A program made the position numbers and the translations under genes. Below the pieces are notes generated by a model. The model saw only the letters and a program-made list of their open reading frames with translations, had not been told where the DNA came from and did no database searches. From Raphanus sativus (Eukaryota; Streptophyta; Magnoliopsida; Brassicales; Brassicaceae), in the NCBI RefSeq assembly GCF_000801105.2, contig NC_079514.1:17152293-17216292 (forward strand): DNA of 64,000 nt. Reading direction: 5' to 3'. This document shows positions 50,615-62,552 of this stretch, piece by piece. Positions within the stretch are counted from its first letter, which is position 1; every line of letters starts with the position of its first letter.

Positions 50615-51808
50615 ATATAAACTTGAACCTGAACCTATCTTATGATGACATACCTCTCATAAGGAGTTTAGTCATAAGCACAACTCATAAGCCTGACTCA
50701 TTTTGCTGGAACTTCGCAAGACATGGACAATATACGGTCAAGTCTGGATATTGGGTGGCTCAAAATCTTTTGAAGGATGTAGATGAAAGGCAAATGGTAG
50801 AGCCAAGTATTACAAAGCTCCAAGTCTTTTCTTGGAAGATAAAGGCGCCAAAGAAAATTGGTCATCTTATATGGCAATTGTTAACTGGTCATGTGGCAGT
50901 AACGAGAAATCTAGTAAGGCAAAATATGAGATGTGACAACTACTGTCCAAGATGTGGTGAGTCAGAGGAATCAGTAACACATGCAATTTTCGAATGTCCA
51001 CCTGCTCTGCAAGTTTGGCTACACTCATCGAGTCCAACGAATCCTGATGTTTTTCCAGCATCAAGCATCTACACCAATATGAACTATCTTTTTTGGGAAA
51101 AAAATGGTTCACTTGAACTAGAGCAAGACATGGATCCTTATCCCTGGCTAATTTGGTATATCTGGAAGGCTCGAAATGACAAACTCTTTAGAGGAATAGA
51201 CAGAGATCCTCTGGAACTAGTTCGATATGCTGAGAGCGAATGTCAAGCTTGGTTTAATGCTAACGAGACAATACCACCAGTAGTACAAGTGTGTAATGGA
51301 GAGGAATCCCAGGTCATAAGCTTGGGCAATATTTGCTTACTGGATGGATCTTGGACTTCTCATGCGCAATTTAGTGGATGTGGATGGGTATGGTTGGATA
51401 GTGGAGGAAAAACACAGCTCATGGGATCACAGAACTTCCCCAAGAGAGAATCAGTTCTGCACTCAAAAGTGGATGCGGTGCGATGGGCGATGGAGAATAT
51501 GCTTCAGTACTCAACATGTCAGAAGTTCGGAACAGATTGCAAAGAACTGATTGTTATGATCAAGGAACCTCATGCTTGGCCAAGTTTTGCTACGGAACTA
51601 GAGAGGATAGAGACATTGCTCATATGCTTCCCGGATTTCAAGATTTCTTATATTCCAAGAGCGCGTAATCAGATCTCAGACTTTTTTAACTAAGACAGCT
51701 AGATCCTTTCACAGGAAGTTACATTTTGTTAGTTGTTCTATTCCGATCTGGTTACCGAGACCACCTCAAGCTTGAGTAATAGAATAGCCGTTTGCCGTAA
51801 AAAAAAAA
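50615..51808 (+). mobile_element. 5'-truncated LINE (L1-type) with zinc-finger and RNase H region
   Basis: Only the 3' part of ORF2 is present. One frame (50623-51693) encodes the zf-RVT region (CPRCGESEESVTHAIFEC) and an RNase H domain (LLDGSWTSHAQFSGCGW). The residue expected to be the catalytic Glu in HSEVEA-type motifs is Lys (HSKVDAVRWAM). A T6 run at 51682-51687 appears to have one base too many; it converts the normal C-terminus to an early stop. The 3' UTR ends GAATAGCCGTTTGCCGT plus a poly(A) of 10 at 51799-51808. A short AAATATAA occurs at both junctions as a possible target duplication. It is a dead-on-arrival insertion. Confidence 0.85.
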
Positions 51809-52453
51809 TATAATCAATCCAAACCCAAACCAAAAATTTCTAAATATTTAACTAAATTCAAGTGTGTAGAATTCAAAAAATCAAAACCCGAAAGAAACCA
51901 ATCCAAACCCCACTCGAAAATTCGAATAGACATGCCTACTTTCAGAGCAGCAAGGCTTTATGGGACAAATATTAGAGAGGAAACCAAAGAATCTTGTAAT
52001 ATTATACCAGATTTGGTGGTGATTCAACACATGAGTTTTTCACAGACCTAAATTTTATTGTCGAACATTCAGAAAATAATTTTTATTTCAAACTAATATT
52101 AAATGAAAATAGGATTTTAACTAAAATATATTTATAATGTTGAGATTTTTCCAAAATAAATCATTGTATATTACAGAATTCAAATATGAATATGTATATA
52201 ATTATGAAAATTTGATTCAATTTTTAGGTATATATGAAATTTGTTAATTTTTAATAAATAATTATTATAATCAATTACATTTACTAACTATTTTTTTGTG
52301 TGAAATGTTAAGTTTTTGATCATCTTAAAAGAATATATGTACAAAGATTTACTAACTATTTTTGATATTAATTACAATTTATATTAAGTTTCCTTTTAAA
52401 ATAATAAATTTTGATAGCTAATTTTATTTGACATTCATATCCAAAATCTTATT
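51809..52453. other. intergenic region
   Basis: AT-rich sequence with no recognisable gene or RNA. CCGAA-type repeat remnants follow the LINE tail. Confidence 0.5.
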
Positions 52454-52922
52454 GGGGAATTTTCAAAAATACCACTTTCAAGGTACCATTATTCATCTTT
52501 ACCACCACTAAAGACACATTTTCAATAATACCTTATTTATTAAAATGGTAAAGACTCTTATATCTTTGTTTTTATATGTTTTTCAAAATTCTAATCCCAA
52601 ATTCTAATTTCTAAACCTCCAATTCTAAACCCTAAACCCAAAATCTTCAACTCTAAACCCTAAACCCTAAACTATATACCCTAAATTCAATATACTAAAC
52701 CCTAAACCCTAAAGTCTAAACTATAAACCCTAAATCCTTAACTCTAAACCCTAAATCTTAAACTATAAACCCTAAACTATATACCTTAAACCCTAAAACA
52801 TCAAATCTAAACCCTAAATCTTAAACCTTTAAATCTAGACCCTTCATTAAAAGTAGTGGTAAAAGTGGTTAGTGTAAACATGAAAAGTGGTACTATGAAA
52901 ATGGTATTTTTGGCAATTTCTC
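52454..52922. mobile_element. Mutator-type MITE containing telomere-like repeats
   Basis: The left end reads GGGGAATTTTCAAAAATACC. The right end, complemented, reads GAGAAATTGCCAAAAATACC. The flanks are AATCTTATT (52445-52453) and AATCTTCTT (52923-52931), a 9-bp duplication with one mismatch. The interior (about 52600-52840) is an array of degenerate CCCTAAA repeats, the Arabidopsis-type plant telomere motif. There is no coding capacity. The 9-bp duplication points to a Mutator-type transposase. Confidence 0.75.
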
Positions 52923-53254
52923 AATCTTCTTATTTTGTAGTAAATACTTTATAAATTTTTTTTTTCAAAAACAATTGGAACAGTATTTTAACTTTTAATT
53001 TATCCAAATTTTTTTTTCTAATGATTAAGTCGTTTTTAGTCCAATCATAGTTAATGTGACTAGAAAATTTATTAAACAAAAATTGAGAATTAGAATAGAT
53101 TGTCAATAAAAGTGAGCATTTTTATATACGAAAATTTGATGAATGAATTGAAAAATTCAAACTCAATTTGTGCGTGTCAGATTATTTGTGGGTTCTTAGC
53201 CCAAATTATAAACATAGCCCATCAAAGAAATAAGTAAAAACGGTTGCAAAATAA
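52923..53254. other. short intergenic gap
   Basis: AT-rich, with nothing recognisable. Confidence 0.5.
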
Positions 53255-53262
53255 GATCTTAC

Positions 53263-53901
53263 TAAGGGTGGGCAAAAAACTCAAACCGAACCGAACCGAA
53301 CCAACCAAACCGAAGTTAAACCGAACCAAACCAAACTGTGCTCTTTATGTAATCCAATTGGTTCATGTTTTATTCAACCCGAACGGTTTGGTTTGGTTTG
53401 AGTTTAAACCGAATCAAACCGAACCAAACCGATAATCCAATATATATATATAGTAAAAATATATATGATATATATATATATATATGTATTATTGTAAATT
53501 TTAGTTAAAATTTTACTTTTTATTTTTTCATAACTTCCATATCTTTGAAAAAAAATATAAATACAATTCAAATAATACTATTATATATAAAATTATGTAG
53601 CATAAATTTTTATATTCTCACTCTATCATTTATGAGTTGATTATTTTTTAATAAAAATATAAAACTGATGTCTTCATATTTTATAACCAATCCAAACTAT
53701 ACCGAACCAAACTAGATCATAATAATGTAAACCAAACTAAATCTAAACCAAACCGAACTGAACCAAACCGAATGAAACCCAAACCGAACCCAAACCAAAA
53801 CTACTTTGGTTTTAATTGGTTTGAGTTTTATAAAATCCAAATTACCCAAACCAAACCGAATCCAAACCGAATCCGAAACTAAACCGAAATGCACACCCCT
53901 A
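53263..53901. mobile_element. hAT-like non-autonomous element rich in AACCGA repeats
   Basis: The ends are TAAGGGTGGGCA and, complemented, TAGGGGTGTGCA. The flanks GATCTTAC (53255-53262) and AATCTTAC (53902-53909) form an 8-bp duplication with one mismatch, as for hAT elements. Both sub-terminal regions (53280-53440 and 53690-53885) consist of AACCGAACC/AACCAAACC repeats in both orientations. A TA-dinucleotide stretch at 53445-53485 lies between them. No protein is encoded. Confidence 0.7.
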
Positions 53902-54004
53902 AATCTTACTCGGCTCTGAGTTTCAGTCTCAGCTTGTACATGTAAGAAGAAATTGCAGAAAGACAGACAGAGAGATACGGTCGCTTGGTCCGGTTGTAAA
54001 GAGA

Positions 54005-56257
54005 ATGAGAGCAGTGTGGAGCCAGTTGAGTATCATTTCCAATTACAAACTTACTCCAACAATCAGAAGACCATCCTCCGCAGCAGCAGCGAATATGATG
54101 ACGACCTCGAATCGAAACCTATCAACTGAAGATCCAGAGCTCAGAGATTTTGTAGGCTTCTTAGAATCTCTCAAAAACTACGAGAAATCAGGTGTCCCAA
54201 AAGGAGCTGGAACCGATTCAAGTGAAGGGTTCGATCTCGGTAGAATGAAACGTCTCACGCTTCGTCTCCACAATCCTCATCTCAATTACAAGGTTCCTCT
54301 GCTGATTCCAATTGCTGAAAACTTGTTGTCATATCATCTTCAAAGTTTGAATCTTTCTGCATATCTTATAGGTCGTTCATGTGGCTGGAACCAAGGGAAA
54401 AGGTTCAACTTCTGCTTTTCTATCTAATGTCTTAAGAGCTGGAGGTTATTCAGTTGGTTGTTATTCTAGGTACATACTCACACTATCTTAAAGTTTGAAT
54501 CTTTCTTGGTTAGTAACATGAGCCCTTTGGTCTTCTGTGTAGTCCACATATTCTGAGTATCAAAGAACGCATTTCTTGTAACGGAGAACCTGTCTCTGCA
54601 TCTACTCTTAATGATCTTTTCTATTCAATCAAACCCATCATCGACCAGTCTATTCAAGAGGAAGATGGTTCCTTAAGTCATTTTGAGGTTACTAGTCAAT
54701 TTCTTCTTATAGATTACATTCTCTCTACTTTCCACACAAATTTTCTTATATATATATAAGTTTCCTTTTTTTTTTTGTCAGATTCTCACTGGGATAGCCT
54801 TTTCTTTGTTTGCAAAGGAGAATGTCGACATTGCAGTTATAGAGGTTGCAGAAGCTAATCATCTAGCTTATGTCTACCACTTTCTTATCTTTTGATTTGG
54901 TATCCTCAGGCTGGGCTAGGAGGAGCTCGAGACGCTACAAATGTCATCGAAAGTTCAAATCTTGCTGCATCAGTTATAACAACCATAGGTGAGGAACATA
55001 TGGCTGCTCTTGGAGGTTCCTTGGAAAGCATAGCAGAGGCCAAATCTGGAATTACTAAACATGGTCGTCCAGTTATGTATTATTATTTTTTTTGCTTTTA
55101 TAATCATTAGCTTATAAGCACAATGATATATTGAGTTTTATATAAACTTGTAGGTGGTTTTAGGTGGACCGTTTCTTCCTCACATCAAGGACATTCTTTA
55201 CTCTAAAGCAGCTTCATTGTCCTCACCGGTTGTATTGGCATCTGATATTGGACCTGGTTCATCAATCAAAGGCATCATCAACAAAAACGGGATCGGGCTT
55301 TGTCAGTCCTGTGACATTGTAATACAAGATGAAAAAGATGAGAAACCAGTAAGTTTCAAAGACTTTGTATTCTTCTATTTGAAGCAATACATTCGTTTGT
55401 GTTTTCTACAATTTGTACATCATACACGCAGATTGTTGAGCTTGTTGATGTAAATCTACGCATGCTTGGACATCACCAGCTCCAAAATGCTGTTACTGCC
55501 ACATGTGCATCTCTCTGTCTTCGAGATCAAGGTATTAATACATGTTAAGTCAACTCTACACTGTTCAATGTTCATACTAAACAACAAAAGTGTTTTAAAG
55601 AGTTTCTTTTCTTGATGGGCGATTCCAGGATGGTCGAGAGTGACAGATGAAGCAATTAGGATTGGTTTAGAGAATACTCGTTTACTTGGTAGAAGTCAGT
55701 TTCTTACACCAAAAGAAGCAGAGGCGTTAGAGTTACCTGGAGCAACAGTGCTTCTTGATGGAGGTTTTGATCTCTCTTCTTAAGTCGATCTGCAAATGTG
55801 TTTTATAGTTTTGGTGAATGTTATTCAATCTTTTTTGGTCTGTCTTTCAGCTCATACCAAAGAATCTGCACGAGCTTTAAAGGAGATGATAGAGAAGGAA
55901 TTTGCAGAGAGGAGACTAGTGTTTGTGGTAGCAATGGCTAGTGACAAAGATCATGTGTCCTTTGCAAAAGAACTTCTCTCAGGTGTGAGACCAGAAGCAG
56001 TAGTTCTAACAGAAGCTGACATTGGTGGAGGCAAGGTTAGATCAACCTCATGTTCGGCTTTGAAGGAATCATGGATAAAAGCTGCTGATGAGTTAGGTTT
56101 AGGGTTTATGGAAGCTTCAGAAGACAAAAGTGTGTTTGGTTCTTTAAAGCTTGCGTATGAGATTCTGAAAGAGAACACAACCGGTGAAGCAGGAATGGTT
56201 ATAGTCACTGGTTCACTTCACATCGTATCCTCAGTCTTAGCTTCTCTGCAACATTAA
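54005..56257 (+). CDS. DHFS: dihydrofolate synthetase (FolC family)
   Basis: Adds the first glutamate to dihydropteroate to make dihydrofolate, an ATP-dependent step of folate synthesis that takes place in plant mitochondria. Nine exons: 54005-54292, 54372-54469, 54543-54687, 54782-54844, 54910-55071, 55154-55348, 55432-55531, 55629-55763, 55851-56257. They sum to 1,593 nt (530 aa). The N-terminal 35-40 residues ([15 protein letters not shown], Arg/Ser/Ala-rich) look like a mitochondrial presequence. The FPGS/FolC P-loop [13 protein letters not shown] is at residues 100-112. [11 protein letters not shown] and LLDGAHTKES are further family signatures. The donor of exon 5 is taken as CCA|GTTATG because only this restores RPVVLGGPF. 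The gene is intact. The Arabidopsis orthologue is GLA1/DHFS (At5g41480 as I recall). It is distinguished from FPGS isoforms by length and the N-terminal sequence, so that distinction is less certain. Confidence 0.92.
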
Positions 56258-58690
56258 GTTTCTTCTATCTTCTGTTCTAATTTATCACATTTTTGAGTTA
56301 TTTGTAACGGTTTCATGTTACATGAAAAAAAAAACACAGATACCATTTTGGTTCTTGCCATCTTCTTTACCTATAGAACAAGAACCAACCTTAAATGAAT
56401 TGAAACAACTCAAACCAACTGAACATTGCAAAATTTATGGAAAACCGGACCAAACAAGATTCCGGTTTTCACTTGGGTAACATATCCACTGATGTGTCAC
56501 ATACGCTCTCCTATCTCATCACAAAAGATTTAGGTCGAAGTAGCGTTTTACTGAAACATTGGAGAAAGTCTTCTGGTTAGGGTATGATTGGTTTTTCCGC
56601 TACCCGTAAATGGTTGGTAACGGAGGATTGCGGAAGAATAGTTTTTTTTTTATTTAAAAAAAATAAAAGTAAAACTAAAATTATTCAATAAAGGTTTTAA
56701 ATTGAAATAATAGAAATTGTAAAATGTATAGATATTATATTTTAATTTATATTATAAAATTTTAAAACAAAAATATTTTCTATAATTTTTAAAAATTTAA
56801 TAGTATGATTTGATAAATATAATTTTATATTTATTATAATATTATGATTTTTAATATTTTTATAATTATATAAAATATAAATTTTGTTAATTTATTATTT
56901 AAAAACTATTGTATTTGGTAATTTACCAGTCATAAGAGTCCTGCAAATGCACCAATTTGTAGTCGATGTATCAGTCGTACAAATCTCTAGCAAAAGTTTA
57001 CAACCGTAACAATTCGTAACCGCAAATTCTCGCAACCGCAATCGATGTGGTTACACCAGTCAGATCCTTAATTCTATGATATTTTTTGATAGAGACCGGA
57101 AGCTAGATGACCTAAGATCAATGTATGATCTTGAGTTTAGTAGAATGTTCTCAAAACTGAATTCGAAACGAAATTGATAGGATGCAAATATTTTTCGCAG
57201 TGCTTGCAAAAGCTCTTAAGAAAACTTCAATGTATAAATCAAAACAAGGTATCTCGTTACATGTCGAAATATTGCTATATACACTAATCTAAAATGTCCT
57301 AATCCCGTCTTATTAAGAAGGTTATTATTATCTAAACAAAAGTTTTTAGTAATTAAACCCCTCAAGTAAAGAAAAATTGTAAAATAAACTCTCAACTCAA
57401 CTAAAAATCTTACAAAATAAATTTCTAACTTTAAGGGTTTAACTTGTTTCCCCGCTACCACAAGCAAATGCAGTTTTGCGGTTGGTAGCCATTGACAGCG
57501 TTTCAAAACAATCATACAAACCGCTACAAATCGCTTCAAACCGTTAAAAACATCCTAAAATAAAAAAATAGTTCTAGGCTTCTAGGTAGCGTTTGCGGTT
57601 GTGTGCGGATGGATAGAAAAATTATTTTTCTCTAAATATTTTAAATTTTAAAATAGAAATATTATAAATAAAAATATATTAATTTTAAATATAAATTTAA
57701 ATTCACAAACAATATCATAATTTATTTTATAAAAACTTTAAACTAGCTATTGATTAGAATTTTTTATAAAGTAACATACATACATATATAAAAATATACA
57801 CATATATAAAATGAAACAAAATATTCTTTTTAAATTTTAAATATAAATCTTCAAAAAAATTAATAAAAAATTATAACTTTCAAATAATTAAAAAAAATAA
57901 CTACTAAACATAATATTATTATTAATCATTTATATTAATAATTATTATATTTTATCACAACAGTATATTTTTATATTTTTATAAAAAAAGATTGCGCAAA
58001 CACAATAATTTTTAAACGTTATTCCAGTCATACAAAACGCTACATAACGATTGAAACTTCAAAATCCTGCACCCGCAAATTCCCACAACCGCAACTGCAA
58101 CCGTTGCATTTGAACCAGTCAGACCCTTAAGTCTATTAACGCTCGTTACCCTCCATCTAATATACCATAACAGAGGGTGACATATGTTAACGGTTTATAA
58201 ATTGGAGGTTTATAAAGCTGAAAACTTATTTAAGGGGTTCTCATACAATTCAAAAATAGTTGAGAGTTTTTATCACTAAAAAGCATTAAATATTTTAAAA
58301 TTTATATTATCATTTATGCATTATTTAATATTTATTTATAAGCCTTTAAAATTAATATATAAACCTCTATACATTATTTTATCAATTATATAACCAATTT
58401 ATAAAAAATCATAAATATTTTAATTTTTTTTTACAAATGATTAATATAGCTTCATAAAGCAAGAATAATAGATCTCAACGGGACAAATGTACAGCATATT
58501 GGTTCATAAATCATGAGAAGAAAAATAACCTATACATTATTTTGCGGAGAATGTAGAAAGTATGACTCGAATGTCGGAAATAGTGGAAATAGGAAAAGAG
58601 AAGAGCACTGCACTAGATATAGGAAGAAAAAAGGCAATTTTCTCTCTCAGACACTAAACCCAAGAAAGGTCCATAGCAAGTTGACTTCTA
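56258..58690. other. intergenic region with two inverted-repeat relics
   Basis: Two related element-like stretches lie here. One spans about 56578-57068 (GGGTATGATTGGTTTTTCCG at the left, GGTTACACCAGTCAGATCC at the right). The other spans about 57434-58131 (AAGGGTTTAACTTGTTTCC at the left, GAACCAGTCAGACCCTT at the right). Both have AACCGCAA / CGCTACAAA-type sub-terminal repeats and AT-rich cores. The shared ends suggest one family of non-autonomous DNA elements. No exact target duplication could be fixed. No gene is seen. Confidence 0.45.
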
Positions 58691-59190
58691 CCGACTAACC
58701 CTTTTACCCGCTAGTTTCTTTCTCCTTTTGGCAACTGTACTTCTGCAAAACAGAGTACCGTTTCAAATTCCTTCTGTTTTGAGAAGAAACCATCGGACTT
58801 TACCAAGCTCCCTTGCGCGTGAAGCTCACCTCACCGGGTTCACGCCTCCGACGCCGTCGGAGGGTCCGTCGCTGCTCCCCCTCACTGCACTTACTGGTGA
58901 AGATGGCTGGTAATAACTCGAAACCTCACTCTGCTTACCGTGCTGCTGCTGGAAAATGTGATGCGGTTTCCCTAGAGTGTGGCTCTTCCTCCCTTCTCTA
59001 AACTACTTACTGACAAGTTCAGCTCTTACCTCTGTTTGAGGTCGATTACAAGAAGATTTTCCTTACCGCTATACTTCCTTTCCCCTACACTCATCCGTTT
59101 AGTGTAAAGGCTTTCCTCCGTGTGAGGTTGTTTGTTGTTTTGTTCTGTTTGGAAGCTGTTTGTCCTTGGTCTCCTAGATAGCTTAAAGGT

Positions 59191-60520
59191 ATGACGCACC
59201 GTTACTCCAGATCTGCTAAGGAAAAGTGGGTTGCGGATGCGCGCAGGCCACCGAGAAGACCGCCGGTAGTAATCCCAAACTCTGCTAATGCCCACCTCAT
59301 AGAAGATAACAAACTCACTCTCATTGGAAGGGTGGCCAACCCGACAGTGCAAAAGACTAGAGCTTTGGTGGATTTCTTCACTCAACATTGGTCTACAGTT
59401 GGAACTGTAACAGGAAGAGAACTAGGACCTCAGCCATTCCAATTCCGTTTTGAAACCGAACAAGATCTCCAATCCATCTTGCGTAAAGTACCATATCATT
59501 TTAAGAAGTGGATGATTATCCTTCAACGTTGGGAGCCAAGCATCTCCGACGTTGACTAACTCTCATAATCACTCGGGTTCACTTAAACCTTCATCAGTAG
59601 CTTATGACTATAGGGTATCGGGAAGGAGAGTGACAAACTCTCGTTCCTCCGGCGCTCATAGCTCAAACCTCCATCACGCTGATACTGTTCTTGCCTCTCA
59701 AAGTCAGAGAGTTAGAATCTTGGACTCCACGTCAAAAGGACAGGACAGAGGCACCTGGATCCGTAAGACACCACAATCTCTTGAGAACAGGCTGCATAGT
59801 CCCAAGTGTCTCATACTCCTTCTCCGAGACCGGAACGTGAACCCATGGTCTCCCCTATTCAACAACACCCCTCAACAGTAAGGGGCTTACCAAGAGAACG
59901 AGGTTCAGCGCCTGAATCGCCTCTCAATTCCGATTGATAAGGAACAGCTGGTGCAATGTGGAGCGTCGATCTTGGAATCAGGTCGCTTACAAGAGGTGGA
60001 GATTCAATACCTCAAAGATAACCTCGCGTCTGGGAACAGGGAAGTGAACTCAATTCCCTCTAGCTCTAGAGGCCCAATTCAAAACCGTCTCTCGCTGCCA
60101 CAAGTCTCCCCCATTAGATCACTGAGTGAAGACCGTAGACATGTCTTTGAAAGAATAGGAGCTCCTTCTGAACCTGATGGTCCTGGAGATTTGGTAGGAT
60201 CCCTCCCTCTAGCGCAAAGATCTTGTTCAACCGCTGCCAACAAAGCTGCTGGTAGGCGTATAGCAACGGAGAAGCAAGCAACTACAAGGAAAAGAGTACC
60301 CTCGAGTCTCTTCGATGGAATAGGCACCAAGAAAAGACGTGTTGCCAAGGAACAGGGATCTCCTAAACGAAGAGCCGCAGCAGGGAAACAGCCTGCGAAA
60401 CAGGTGGCGAAGAAAAAGACCATAGCAGCTCGCAAGGATGCTCCCCCACTTCCGACAATCATCCCAGCGATCACTAGGTCCAAGGCGGGTTTTCACACCG
60501 CCAAAGGCCCTGTTCCTTAG
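59191..60520 (+). pseudogene. LINE ORF1 (DUF4283-type RNA-binding protein), broken
   Basis: The first frame (59191-59559) has the DUF4283 core: LTLIGRVANPTVQKTRALVDF and VPYHFKKWMIILQRWEP. It ends where the conserved continuation and zinc knuckle should follow, which implies an internal deletion. Two more frames (59552-59881 and 59951-60520) supply the basic, Ser/Lys/Arg-rich tail (KKRRVAKEQGSPKRRAA). ORF1 proteins of plant L1 elements bind the element RNA. Confidence 0.7.
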
Positions 60521-62552
60521 CCACTCTGTGCTGGAACTGTCAGGGCATTGGGAGCAGCCCTACAGTTCGTCGTCTGAGAGAATTGCGCCGCAAGTTTTCT
60601 CCGGACATAATGTTTCTAATGGAAACCAAAAATCAGGATGAAGCTGTGATGAAGTTATTTGAGAAGAATGATTTTACTAATCATTATACTGTGCCCCCTA
60701 TGGGATTAAGTGGAGGACTTTGTCTCTCTTGGAACGATAATGTAACTATTGATATCCTGGACTCGTCTCCTAATATCATAGACACATTTATTAATGCTGA
60801 AGGTTCTTCTTGTTATGTCTCGTTTGTCTATGGATCTCCTCGTAAGGAAGAACGATCACAGTTCTGGGAGAAACTCATGCTTATAGCCCAAAACCGAGAA
60901 GAAGCTTGGCTTATCTCTGGTGATTACAATGAACTGCTGGATAAATCTGAAAAGGAAGGTGGCCCACTTCGATGAGAAGGATCTTTTGTTGCCTTTCGGG
61001 GCTTTGTTACGTAAGTGGGGCTGTGGGATGTCCCTTTCTCCGGGAATTCTCTCTCGTGGCGGGGAGTTTGCTACAACCATCTGATCCACTCTAGGCTGGA
61101 AAGAGCTATGGTGAATTGCACCTGGTCTGAGATGTTCCCTGCAGCTCACTGCAAGTACTTGAGGTTCGAAGGTTCTGATCATAGGCCCTGATCACATTCT
61201 TTGATCGTACTAAAAGGAAACGCCGAGGTACCTTCCGGTTTGACAGAAGACTAACCACCAAACCGGAAATCAAAGACCTAGTGAAAGAAACCTGGATCTC
61301 TACGGATGAGGAATCTGTGCTATCAAAGATCTGTTGCACTAGGAAAGCCATCATTGGTTGGACCAAGGAACAAAATCTGCATAGCAAAAATCTCATACTT
61401 GCTACACAAGTAGCACTAAATGGAGCTCTCTCTGCTGCACCACCGGATCCTGACCTCATTGCTACTTTGAAAGCCAAACTAGATGAAGCTTACGCAGAAG
61501 AGGAGAGCTACTGGCGACAACAGAGCCGTATTCAATGGTTACAGGACGGTGACTGTAATACTGGCTTTTTCATGCGGCGACCCGAAGGCGAAATGCCATG
61601 AATAGCTTTGCGGTAATAGAGAACGCGAGAGGAGAGGCAACGTACGGAGATGATAGTATTGCTCAATGCATCGCAGATTTCTACCGTGACGTTTTTACCT
61701 CTTCGCCTCCTAGAGACCTCAGCTTCATATCAGAAATCATCCAGCCGATGGTCTCAGAGGAGATAAATCAGACTTTGATTGCTATGCCAACGGTCCTGGA
61801 GATCCAAGAAGCGGTGTTCTCGATCTATAAAGACAAAGCGCCAGGGCCGGATGGTTTTTCCGCAAGCTTCTACCATAATTTCCGGGAAATTATTGGGAAT
61901 GATGTATGCAGGGACATCATGAGCTTCTTCGCATCCAGCAACCTTAACCCAAGATTCAATGAAACGTATGCTCGGCTAATCCGAAGATCATGGGACCGAG
62001 GAAGGTTGCTGATTATAGACGCATTGCTCTCTGCTCCACACACTACAAGATAGTTGCAAATATCTTGACGAACGGATGAAGCCTCTGCTCACGACACTGA
62101 TCTCGCCCCAGCAGTCAGCGTTTGTGGCAGGCCGAGCGATTTCTGATAACGTAATCATTACTCACGAGGTCTTGCATTATCTCCGCACTTCCAAAGCCAA
62201 GAAATACTGCTCAATGGCCATAAAGACGGACATGAGCAAAGTATATGATATGATTGAGTGGGACTTCTTAGACCAAGTCCTCAAATGCTTTGGCTTTCAT
62301 GAGATTTGGCGATCATGGATATGTCAGTGCGTTCAGTCAGTGTCTTACTCTTTCCTTATCAACGGAGAACCGAGAGAGCGAGTAGTAGCGAAGAGAGGAC
62401 TTAGACAAGTAGATCCCCTTTCACCATATCTCTTTATCCTCTGCTCAGAGGTTCTCTCCAGACTGTGTAGACAGGCGCAGGAAAATGGTCTCCTCCCGGG
62501 TTTGAAAGTGGCACGCAAATCTCCTGCAGTTAATCACCTCTTATTTGGTGAT
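60500..62552 (+). pseudogene. LINE ORF2: endonuclease and partial reverse transcriptase, broken
   Basis: The apurinic-type endonuclease (up to 60975) has WNCQGIGSS, FLMETKN and LISGDYNELL, the Asn, Glu and Asp motifs of the family. A stop and frame changes follow near 60973 and 61190. The RT part starts at about 61598 (DKAPGPDGFSASFYHNF). It continues at 62076 in another frame with QSAFVAGRAISDNVIITHE and GLRQVDPLSPYLFIL. It stops at NHLLFGD, exactly where the catalytic FADD box should be. At about 61570 one base is missing before the NAMNSFAVIENARG segment. Confidence 0.8.

Larger units (their letters stand above)
58691..62552 (+). mobile_element. decayed L1-type LINE, truncated before the RT active site
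   Basis: The order is a GC-richer 5' leader with short frames (58728-59190), ORF1, then ORF2. It ends abruptly in the reverse-transcriptase domain at 62552, where an LTR begins. The sequence is much richer in GC than its surroundings. Several frameshifts and a deletion in ORF1 show it is not active. The remainder of ORF2 should lie beyond the LTR element, outside this window. The 5' boundary is approximate. Confidence 0.85.

Noticed and set aside
58728..58913. Short frame beginning MATVLLQNRVPF
   Set aside because: It lies in the LINE leader, and no domain or continuation is visible.
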